Below are positions 1 through 9,040 of a DNA stretch of 9,040 nucleotides, one piece after another. Where the stretch lies: assembly GCA_023423235.1 (NCBI GenBank), contig JAFAFY010000061.1, forward strand, positions 1 through 9,040. The letters run 5' to 3'. The notes beneath the pieces were generated by a model. The model was not told the DNA's origin, did not search any database, and saw only the letters and a list, made by a program, of their open reading frames with translations. Positions within the stretch are counted from its first letter, which is position 1; each line of letters opens with the position of its first letter. The stretch is from Pseudomonadota bacterium (GTDB taxonomy: Bacteria; Pseudomonadota; Gammaproteobacteria; Xanthomonadales; Xanthomonadaceae). The translations under genes and the position numbers were made by a program.

Positions 1-1349
<1,349 letters not shown>

Positions 1350-1350
<1 letters not shown>

Positions 1351-1364
1351 TGCTGATCCAATGA
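1350..1364 (+). other. Four-codon mini-ORF linking acs stop and regulator start
   Basis: The acs stop TGA (1348-1350) shares its last base with an ATG (1350-1352). That frame reads Met-Leu-Ile-Gln and stops at TGA 1362-1364, which overlaps the regulator ATG (1361-1363) in an ATGA arrangement. No Shine-Dalgarno sequence is visible in this stretch. The overlaps are seen directly; that ribosomes ending acs restart here and step on to the regulator is inference. Confidence 0.4.
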
Positions 1365-2035
1365 CGACCCTGCTGATCGCCGACGACCATCCCCTGTTCC
1401 GCGAGGCACTGCGCGGCGCGATCGCCCGCGCGGTGCCGGACGCGAAACTGCGCGAGGCGCACAACGTCGATGCCCTCTACGCGATGGTCGAGGCCGAACC
1501 CGACGCCGACCTGCTGACCCTGGACCTCAACATGCCCGGCGTGCACGGCTTCAGCGCGCTGGTGCACCTGCGCGCGCAGTACCCGCAGCTGCCGGTGCTG
1601 ATGGTCTCCGCGCGCGAGGAGCCGGCGGTGATGCGGCGTGCGCTCGATCACGGCGCCGCCGGTTTCGTGCCCAAGTCGGCCGACGCCGAGACCCTGGCGC
1701 GCGCGGTCGCGCAGGTACTCGACGGCGACCGCTGGATTCCCGAGGCGGCCGCGTCCGCGCCGGGCGTCTCGGCCAACGAGCACGATGTCGCCACGCGCCT
1801 GCGCGACCTCACGCCGCAGCAGTTCCGCGTGCTGCAGATGCTGGGCGACGGCATGCTCAACAAGCAGATCGCCTACGAGCTGGGCGTCTCCGAAGCCACG
1901 GTCAAGGCGCACATGACCGCGGTGCTGCGCAAGCTGGGCGCCTCCAACCGCACCCAGGCGGTGTTGATCGCCGGCAAGCTGTCGGTCGATCCCGATTCGA
2001 TGACCCTGCCGCCCGAGGAGCTGGAGCACGGCTGA
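1361..2035 (+). CDS. crbR: LuxR-family response regulator, CrbR/ErdR-type acetate-switch regulator
   Basis: A 224-residue cytoplasmic DNA-binding response regulator. The receiver domain (about 3-120) has the acidic pair D8/D9, phospho-acceptor D55 in LLTLDLNMPG, S83 and K105. A LuxR/NarL helix-turn-helix follows (about 149-205), with the typical LTPQQFRVLQML and NKQIAYELGVSEATVKAH signatures. Established knowledge: CrbR (Vibrio) and ErdR (Pseudomonas) are regulators of this architecture that activate acs and acetate use when phosphorylated by the transporter-like kinase CrbS/MxtR. Inference: this is the equivalent, because it directly follows acs and the matching kinase lies 0.8 kb away. The ATG at 1361 is chosen because the receiver strand TLLIADDHP begins right after it. 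There is no clear Shine-Dalgarno sequence in front, so translation is probably coupled to acs. The symbol rests on architecture and context; other NarL/AgmR-like regulators cannot be excluded. Confidence 0.85.
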   Translation: MTTLLIADDHPLFREALRGAIARAVPDAKLREAHNVDALYAMVEAEPDADLLTLDLNMPGVHGFSALVHLRAQYPQLPVLMVSAREEPAVMRRALDHGAAGFVPKSADAETLARAVAQVLDGDRWIPEAAASAPGVSANEHDVATRLRDLTPQQFRVLQMLGDGMLNKQIAYELGVSEATVKAHMTAVLRKLGASNRTQAVLIAGKLSVDPDSMTLPPEELEHG

Positions 2036-2045
2036 GCGAACGCTG

Positions 2046-2074
2046 GCGCGCCGCATGATCCGGGCGCGGCGTGC
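2046..2074. terminator. GC-rich hairpin between convergent genes, possible terminator
   Basis: Bases 2046-2054 pair with 2066-2074 to give a 9-bp stem with one G-T wobble and an 11-base loop. It sits in the 64-bp gap between the stop codons of the regulator (plus) and the ExoD-like gene (minus), where a bidirectional terminator is expected. There is no T-run on either side, so it is not a classical intrinsic terminator and could simply be GC-rich self-complementarity. Confidence 0.35.
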
Positions 2075-2099
2075 GGCGTGCCGGCGATGACGCCAACCG

Positions 2100-2741
2100 T
2101 CAGCCGGTCATCCGCTGCCACAGCTCGGTCGCGACATAGCCGCCGCCGCCGATCAGCGCCGAGAAGTACACCACCGTGCCGATCGTCGACAGGTGGCCCA
2201 GCAGGATCGCCACGCCGTCGCGCTGGATCAGGCCGATCGCGTAGAACAGCAGCGCGATCGCCGGCACCGTGTTGCTGAAGGGCACGAAGCCGAACGGCGC
2301 CATCAGCAGCAGCGCGGCGAAGATGAAGGCCAGGCTGTTGAAGATGTCCATCGCCCGCCCCTGCGACAGTGCCGCCAGCCGTCCCGGACGGCTCACCCGC
2401 TCGAGCCGGCGCACCCAGACCAGGCCGCGGCCCAGCCCGGCCTGCAGTTTCTCGGCCGGCAGGTGGCGGTCGCGCAGTCGCGCCGGCAGCCACAGCGGCT
2501 TGCCGGTCAGGTGGCTGACGCCGATCAGCACCAGCGCCGCGCCGAACACCGTGCTCACGCCGGGGATCGACACCGGGATCAGGAACACCACCGTCAGCAG
2601 CATCGACAGCATCAGCAGGCCCTCGCCGCCGATGCGCCGGATCATCTCGCCGAGCGTGAGTTCGCTGTCGTCGAGGGTGGCGATGATGCGTTGCAGGCGG
2701 TCGCCCAGGGGATCATCGGCGGTGGCTTGCGCGGTGGTCAT
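2100..2741 (-). CDS. ExoD-family exopolysaccharide-associated membrane protein
   Basis: A 213-residue inner-membrane protein of the ExoD family, named after a Rhizobium protein needed for exopolysaccharide production and nodule invasion; the biochemical activity of the family is unknown. After a soluble start (about 1-35, with a DSELTLGEMIRRIGGEG stretch typical of the family) there is a hydrophobic block around 41-78 with internal prolines. A basic cytoplasmic-looking stretch follows (81-130), then three closely spaced hydrophobic segments (about 134-152, 157-172 and 176-198). Length is normal for the family and no lesion is visible. It lies 100 bp downstream of the sensor-kinase gene on the same strand, with its own candidate extended -10 element, so it may be transcribed both with the kinase and alone. 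The Shine-Dalgarno sequence before the ATG is poor. A role in acetate signalling is not shown by the sequence; the link is position only. Confidence 0.8.
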   Translation of the reverse strand: MTTAQATADDPLGDRLQRIIATLDDSELTLGEMIRRIGGEGLLMLSMLLTVVFLIPVSIPGVSTVFGAALVLIGVSHLTGKPLWLPARLRDRHLPAEKLQAGLGRGLVWVRRLERVSRPGRLAALSQGRAMDIFNSLAFIFAALLLMAPFGFVPFSNTVPAIALLFYAIGLIQRDGVAILLGHLSTIGTVVYFSALIGGGGYVATELWQRMTG

Positions 2742-2783
2742 CGGCGGCGCGGCGCCTCGGGCGCGGGAGCGGAACGGCCGCGC

Positions 2784-2792
2784 AGTCTAGCA
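2784..2792 (-). promoter_or_regulatory. Candidate extended -10 promoter for the ExoD-like gene
   Basis: Read on the minus strand this is TGCTAGACT, an extended -10 element (TGn followed by TAGACT, 4 of 6 to TATAAT). It lies in the 100-bp gap after the kinase stop, about 42 bases before the ExoD-like ATG. No good -35 hexamer is found 16-18 bp upstream, which is compatible with an extended -10 promoter but leaves the call weak. Confidence 0.35.
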
Positions 2793-2841
2793 GGGCGCGC
2801 GCGAACGGCCGGGCCGCCGGCACGTCGCGGAACTGCGGCAG

Positions 2842-6279
<3,438 letters not shown>

Positions 6280-6284
6280 GCCGT

Positions 6285-6290
6285 CTCCTC
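6285..6290 (-). promoter_or_regulatory. Strong Shine-Dalgarno sequence of the sensor kinase gene
   Basis: Minus-strand GAGGAG, five bases before the ATG at 6279. It decides the start, because the frame has no better initiation site and the first membrane segment begins within the first five residues. Confidence 0.8.
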
Positions 6291-6306
6291 GTGCAATGAG
6301 CCGCCG

Positions 6307-6336
6307 AGTTTACGTGGCCGGGATGCGCCCGCCCAA
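6307..6336 (-). promoter_or_regulatory. Weak sigma-70-like promoter candidate for the kinase gene
   Basis: On the minus strand, TTGGGC (6331-6336) and TAAACT (6307-6312) are separated by 18 bp, matching the consensus at 3 of 6 and 4 of 6 bases. The -10 ends about 27 bases before the ATG. In a GC-rich genome such partial matches are common, so this is only a candidate. Confidence 0.25.
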
Positions 6337-6379
6337 CTGCGTGCAGGCGGTGCGGCGTGCGGTGGCCGTCGTCATGGCC

Positions 6380-6477
6380 CTCGCCTGCGCGAAGGGCACT
6401 GCGCCGTCGCGTTGCCCGGGCCTTGCGGCCAGGCGCCGGGCGCCACGCCTGCGCGGGCGTGACGGTCATGGCTCCGG
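6380..6477. repeat. Hairpin-rich spacer with a REP-like element between cls and kinase gene
   Basis: The gap between cls and the kinase gene holds three small inverted repeats: GGCC/GGCC at 6419-6430 with loop TTGC, GGCGC/GCGCC at 6432-6444, and CACGCC/GGCGTG at 6444-6461. The last shares its core CGCCTGCGCGGG and the following TGACG...ATGG.TCCG with 8298-8327. A shorter related piece, CGCCTGCGCG, lies at 6382-6391. None is followed by a T-run, so a dispersed palindromic repeat fits better than an intrinsic terminator, though the hairpins could also protect the 3' end of cls mRNA. Confidence 0.45.
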
Positions 6478-6520
6478 GGAATGAAGCGCGGGCGAAGGCG
6501 CAGGCGCGTTCGCGGGGTTG

Positions 6521-7939
6521 CTACAGGAACGAATCCGCCAGCCGGGCGATCCCTTCCACGCTGTGCTTCCAGGCTGGCCGCCGGCGCCAGCGCTCGGCGT
6601 CGAGATGGTCGGCATCGGCCAGGTAGTCGGCTTCGATCGCGCGCATGCGCGCCACCACGCCGGCGTCGTAGCACAGCAGGCCGATCTCGGCGTTGAGCGC
6701 GAAGGAGCGGATGTCGAGGTTGATCGAACCCACCAGCGCCACCTCGTCGTCGACGCTCAGGTGCTTGGCATGCAGGAAGCGCGGCCGGTGCAGCGCGATC
6801 CGCACGCCGCAGGCCAGCAGCTCGGCGTAGCTGGCGTGCTGGGCCAGCGCGGTCAGGCGCTGGTTGCTGGCGGCCGAGAGGATCAGCTGCACCTCCACCC
6901 CGGACAGCGCGGCGATGCGCATCGCCCCGGCGATCGCGTCGTCGGGCACGAAGTAGGGCGTGGTCAGCACCACCCGGCGGCGGGCCAGGTGGATCAGCGA
7001 GACGATGCTGTCGGCGGCGTTGGGAAACGGGTAGGCCGGGCCGCTGGGCAGCAACTGACAGGCAACGTCGTCGGTGTGCCCCGGACGCAGCGGCGAGACC
7101 GTCAGTACCTCGCCGGTTTCCAGGTACCAGTCACTGGCGAACACCGCTTCCAGGTGTGCCACGATCGGGCCGTGCACGCGCGCGACCAGTTCGCGGTTGG
7201 GCGCGCCGGGGATGAACACCGCATCGGCCAGGTTCTGCGAGCCGACGTGGGCCACGCCGTCGTCGATCACCGCGATCTTGCGGTGGTTGCGCAGGTCGGC
7301 GCGGCCGCTGCGGCGCCAGCGCAGTCCGCCGGGCAGCATCGCGTGCACCTGCACGCCCGCGCGTTGCAGGCGCTTGCGGTAGCGGCGCAGGCCGCGCTTG
7401 GCGCCCATCGCATCCAGCAGTACCCGGCATTGCACGCCGCGCGCGGCGGCACGCTCCAGCGCCTGCACCGCGGCCTCGCCGACCGCATCGTCGAACATCA
7501 GGTAGTACAGCAGGTGCACGCGCGTGGTGGCGCCGTCGATATCGTCGAGCAGTGCCTGCAGCGCGGCGTCGTAGTGGTCGAGCAGGGTCACGCCATTGCC
7601 GCGCACCGGCATGAACGCGCCCAGCCGTTCCACCAGTGGCGCGGTCTCGCTGGCCACGCTGTCGGCTGGCGGCGTCCATTGCCATGCCGCCTGCGCCAGC
7701 TGGCCCTCGCGGATCGCCAGCGACGCGTCGGCCTGCCGCCGCACCCGCTCGCGCGACAGCCACGGATGCCCCAGCAACAGGTACAGCGGCAGGCCCAGCA
7801 GCGGCACGAAGCCGATCAGCAGCAGCCAGCTGCGCGCCGCCGCCGGGCGCGTACGCGCGGGGATCCACAGCAGCGCGGCGATCCGGATCAGCCAGTCGGC
7901 CACCAGGATCCACACGCCGAGGTTCAGCGATTCGGTCAT
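6521..7939 (-). CDS. cls: Cardiolipin synthase-type phospholipase D family protein
   Basis: A 472-residue membrane-anchored enzyme of the bacterial cardiolipin synthase group, which joins two phosphatidylglycerols to form cardiolipin and glycerol at the inner membrane. The N-terminus has two hydrophobic helices (about 7-27 and 37-57) separated by a basic loop, as in ClsA. Two complete phospholipase D motifs follow: H219-x-K221-x4-D226 with the trailing VGSQN, and H390-x-K392-x4-D397 with VGSINLD. Both catalytic histidines and lysines are present and the length is normal. The frame is open upstream to 8293, but that stretch contains intergenic hairpins and repeats; the ATG at 7939 is chosen because the first membrane helix begins just after it. 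No strong Shine-Dalgarno sequence precedes it. The gene lies alone between the L33 terminator region and a 241-bp gap before the kinase gene. Another PLD-family transphosphatidylase specificity is possible. Confidence 0.9.
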   Translation of the reverse strand: MTESLNLGVWILVADWLIRIAALLWIPARTRPAAARSWLLLIGFVPLLGLPLYLLLGHPWLSRERVRRQADASLAIREGQLAQAAWQWTPPADSVASETAPLVERLGAFMPVRGNGVTLLDHYDAALQALLDDIDGATTRVHLLYYLMFDDAVGEAAVQALERAAARGVQCRVLLDAMGAKRGLRRYRKRLQRAGVQVHAMLPGGLRWRRSGRADLRNHRKIAVIDDGVAHVGSQNLADAVFIPGAPNRELVARVHGPIVAHLEAVFASDWYLETGEVLTVSPLRPGHTDDVACQLLPSGPAYPFPNAADSIVSLIHLARRRVVLTTPYFVPDDAIAGAMRIAALSGVEVQLILSAASNQRLTALAQHASYAELLACGVRIALHRPRFLHAKHLSVDDEVALVGSINLDIRSFALNAEIGLLCYDAGVVARMRAIEADYLADADHLDAERWRRRPAWKHSVEGIARLADSFL

Positions 7940-8087
7940 GGCCGGATTCTGCGGGGCGGACGCGGCGCTGGCAAAAGGCCGGTTGGCGGCGTGCGCGAGG
8001 GGGAACGCCAGTGGTGCCGGCCTGTGCACGATGGCGGCATCGGGCAACTGCGTGATGCGCCGCGTCCACGCAGGCGGAAACACGAAA

Positions 8088-8103
8088 CCCGCCTTCCGGC
8101 GGG
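8088..8103 (-). terminator. Second minus-strand hairpin upstream of cls, possible terminator
   Basis: CCCGCC (8088-8093) pairs perfectly with GGCGGG (8098-8103) around a four-base loop that reads GGAA on the minus strand, a GNRA-type loop. On the minus strand the stem is followed by TTTCGTGTTT, a broken T-run. It lies between the main L33 terminator and cls, so it could be a back-up terminator for rpmB-rpmG or part of the cls leader. Confidence 0.45.
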
Positions 8104-8173
8104 CCTCCAAGGCGCTGGATGCCCCGCCGTTCGGCTGTTGAAGCGCGTCTCCGACCCGAGCTGACGGACGTGT

Positions 8174-8194
8174 GTTGAAAACCGCCGGGATGAC
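8174..8194. repeat. Shortened copy of an intergenic repeat
   Basis: GTTGAAA at the left and GGGATGAC at the right match both ends of the longer stretch 8282-8315, but the hairpin interior of that copy is missing here. This looks like a decayed or internally deleted copy of the same element. Confidence 0.35.
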
Positions 8195-8232
8195 CTTAAA
8201 GCCGCCGCGCGCGTTGCGCATGGGCCTGCAAG

Positions 8233-8262
8233 CAGAAAGCCCGCCTTGCGGCGGGCTTTCTG
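8233..8262 (-). terminator. Intrinsic terminator of the rpmB-rpmG operon
   Basis: A perfect 13-bp inverted repeat (8233-8245 with 8250-8262) encloses a four-base loop that reads GCAA on the minus strand, a stable GNRA tetraloop. The right arm read on the minus strand ends CTTTCTG, giving a U-rich flank. It lies 88 bases after the rpmG stop with no gene between. The A-rich and T-rich arm ends are symmetric, so it could work in both directions. Confidence 0.8.
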
Positions 8263-8281
8263 GATCACCGGACATCCGTCC

Positions 8282-8327
8282 GTTGAAACGCAACTCCCGC
8301 CTGCGCGGGGATGACGCGATGGTTCCG
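8282..8327. repeat. REP-like intergenic palindromic element
   Basis: This stretch contains CCCGC/GCGGG (8296-8300 and 8305-8309) around loop CTGC, preceded by GTTGAAA and followed by ATGACG. Its core and right flank match 6447-6475 in the other intergenic gap, and its ends match 8174-8194. Short GC-rich hairpins flanked by GGGATGAC or GGAATGAC are, from memory, frequent in intergenic DNA of Xanthomonas-Lysobacter genomes. Copy number cannot be counted from one window. Confidence 0.45.
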
Positions 8328-8350
8328 CGCCAGGGGCGCGGACGAGTGCG

Positions 8351-8515
8351 TCACTTGATCTTGCCTTCCTTGTAGATCACGTGCTTGCGGACGACGGGAT
8401 CGTACTTCTTGATCTCCATCTTGCCGGGGGTGTTCTTCTTGTTCTTGTCCGTCGTGTAGAAATGCCCGGTGTTGGCCGAGGAAATCAGACGGATCTTGTC
8501 GCGCTTGCCTGCCAT
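8351..8515 (-). CDS. rpmG: 50S ribosomal protein L33
   Basis: A 54-residue basic protein of the large ribosomal subunit, recognised from the start MAGKRDKIRLISSANTGHFY, the TTDKNKKNTPGK centre and the end KYDPVVRKH..YKEGKIK. It has no cysteines, so it is the zinc-independent (C-) form usual in Proteobacteria. The ATG at 8515 has GAGGAG nine bases upstream. It follows the L28 gene by 13 bp in the usual rpmB-rpmG order and is closed by a strong terminator. Length and sequence are normal. Confidence 0.97.
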   Translation of the reverse strand: MAGKRDKIRLISSANTGHFYTTDKNKKNTPGKMEIKKYDPVVRKHVIYKEGKIK

Positions 8516-8524
8516 GATGCTCTA

Positions 8525-8530
8525 CTCCTC
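8525..8530 (-). promoter_or_regulatory. rpmG Shine-Dalgarno sequence overlapping the rpmB stop
   Basis: Minus-strand GAGGAG, nine bases before the rpmG ATG. The rpmB stop TGA (8529-8531) overlaps it as TGAGGAG, so ribosomes ending L28 sit on the L33 ribosome binding site, an arrangement that favours coupled synthesis. Confidence 0.75.
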
Positions 8531-8765
8531 AGACCTTTTCGCCACGGGCACGGAGCTCGGCGATCACGGCGTCGATGCCGTTCTTGTCGATGGTGCGCAG
8601 GGCCTTGGTGGAAACACGCAGCTTGATCCAGCGGTTCTCGCTGGCAACCCAGAAGCGACGCTCATGCAGGTTGGGCATGAAGCGGCGGCGGGTCTTGTTC
8701 ATGGCGTGCGAGACGTTGTTGCCATACGTCGTACGCTTGCCGGTGACTTGGCAGACTCGGGACAT
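8529..8765 (-). CDS. rpmB: 50S ribosomal protein L28
   Basis: A 78-residue large-subunit protein, recognised from the start MSRVCQVTGKR, the segment TRRRFMPNLHERRFWV and the end GIDAVIAELRARGEKV, which closely resemble the Escherichia coli protein. It has a single cysteine and no CxxC pairs, so it is the zinc-independent type. The ATG at 8765 is preceded by GAGGTG four bases upstream, which rules out the longer open frame extending to the right edge. It is the first gene of the rpmB-rpmG operon. The radC gene, upstream of rpmB in enterobacteria, is not visible in the 275 bases to the right edge. Confidence 0.97.
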   Translation of the reverse strand: MSRVCQVTGKRTTYGNNVSHAMNKTRRRFMPNLHERRFWVASENRWIKLRVSTKALRTIDKNGIDAVIAELRARGEKV

Positions 8766-8769
8766 TACG

Positions 8770-8775
8770 CACCTC
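8770..8775 (-). promoter_or_regulatory. rpmB ribosome binding site
   Basis: Minus-strand GAGGTG, four bases before the ATG at 8765. It fixes the L28 start against the longer open frame. Confidence 0.65.
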
Positions 8776-8905
8776 GAAGTGTGTTGGATATCGCCCTTAG
8801 CCAGGGAGATGGCGGCCCCGATGGCCGTGGCCACCGCGCGGAACGGGAAAGGAAACGCTCGCTGCACGACTGCCGGGAACCGCGCTTCCGGGAGGCAGGT
8901 CAGCC

Positions 8906-9040
8906 ATGTCGCCATGGGCTGGACGCAACGAGCCGGCCATTGTCCTGAAATTTCCCTTGCGGCGCAAGGCCTTGGCGCACGTCGCGGGCCGGGACTGGCC
9001 CGGGCTGGCGGATGGCCGCGCCGCGGCGGCCGCACAGGGC
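8906..9040 (+). CDS. Possible start of an unrecognised gene, cut by the right edge
   Basis: An ATG at 8906 opens a plus-strand frame of 45 codons that stays open to the last base. GGAGG lies ten bases in front of it (8891-8895). The predicted start MSPWAGRNEPAIVLKF followed by an Arg/Ala-rich stretch matches no family I know. Third positions are only moderately GC-rich in the first twenty codons and become richer later. It would be divergent from rpmB. It may equally be a chance frame in the rpmB upstream region. Confidence 0.3.
   Translation, partial: MSPWAGRNEPAIVLKFPLRRKALAHVAGRDWPGLADGRAAAAAQG
8939..8967 (-). promoter_or_regulatory. Candidate sigma-70 promoter for rpmB-rpmG
   Basis: On the minus strand TTGCGC (8962-8967) and GACAAT (8939-8944) are separated by 17 bp, matching consensus at 3 of 6 and 4 of 6 bases. 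It lies in the most AT-rich patch of the upstream region, about 174 bases before the L28 start, implying a long leader. Nothing better was found closer to the gene. Confidence 0.3.

Larger units (their letters stand above)
7940..8350. other. 411-bp intergenic region between cls and rpmG
   Basis: No convincing gene is visible. The region holds two GC-rich hairpins (8088-8103 and 8233-8262) with tails facing the minus strand, and three GTTGAA-led stretches (8137, 8174, 8282), two of which end in GGGATGAC, as in decayed palindromic repeats. The promoter of cls must lie here or be a read-through from rpmB-rpmG. A minus-strand TTGCCA (7969-7974) resembles a -35 hexamer but has no acceptable -10 partner. 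Confidence 0.6.

Noticed and set aside
6419..6444. Small GC hairpins as an intrinsic terminator of cls
   Set aside because: Stems are only 4-5 bp and no T-run follows on the minus strand, so there is no real support for an intrinsic terminator.
7969..7974. TTGCCA as the -35 of a cls promoter
   Set aside because: No acceptable -10 hexamer lies 16-18 bp downstream; the nearest AT-containing bases match the consensus poorly.
6518..8164. A 548-codon plus-strand open frame opposite cls
   Set aside because: It is a mirror-frame shadow of a gene carrying both phospholipase D motifs; its composition is Gln/His/Arg-rich without any family signature.
7940..8293. N-terminal extension of cls up to an ATG at 8293
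   Set aside because: The added stretch runs through two terminator-like hairpins and repeat copies and has no membrane or family features; the normal ClsA-like N-terminus begins at 7939.
8766..9035. N-terminal extension of L28 to the right edge
   Set aside because: L28 begins with MSRVCQVTGK in its family and has its own ribosome binding site at 8770-8775; the extension is low-complexity Pro/Arg/Ala sequence.

Overview
The window comes from a GC-rich bacterial chromosome with very strong G/C third-position bias. The L28 and L33 proteins are of gammaproteobacterial type. The GC-rich hairpin terminators, the dispersed hairpin repeats and the acs / LuxR regulator / transporter-kinase cluster fit the Xanthomonadaceae-Lysobacteraceae (Lysobacter, Luteimonas, Xanthomonas). 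That placement is inference, not a search result. I see no tRNA, rRNA, CRISPR array, prophage or insertion sequence.

Layout, left to right. On the plus strand: the 3' two thirds of an acetyl-CoA synthetase gene (acs, 1-1350, cut by the left edge) and, 10 bp later, a LuxR-type response regulator (1361-2035). On the minus strand, converging on these two: a small ExoD-family membrane protein (2100-2741), a 1145-residue hybrid sensor kinase with an SLC5 transporter-like N-terminal half (2842-6279), a cardiolipin-synthase-type phospholipase D protein (6521-7939), and ribosomal proteins L33 (8351-8515) and L28 (8529-8765). A weakly supported plus-strand frame runs off the right edge from 8906.

The main functional unit is an acetate-switch locus. 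The kinase and regulator have the architecture of CrbS/CrbR of Vibrio (MxtR/ErdR of Pseudomonas), which activate acs so that cells can take up and use acetate. Here the target gene, the regulator and the matching kinase lie within 6.3 kb, with the kinase convergent to the acs-regulator unit and an exoD-like gene between them. The acs stop codon, a 4-codon mini-ORF and the regulator start overlap by single bases, which suggests translational coupling of the regulator to acs.

The right part is housekeeping: an rpmB-rpmG operon closed by a 13-bp perfect-stem terminator, then a 411-bp gap with a second hairpin and decayed repeat copies, then cls. A related repeat copy lies in the 241-bp gap between cls and the kinase gene. 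I found no wholly new system. The points most worth checking are the locus layout, the coupled start of the regulator, the apparent lack of canonical sodium-site residues in the transporter-like domain, and the intergenic hairpin repeats.
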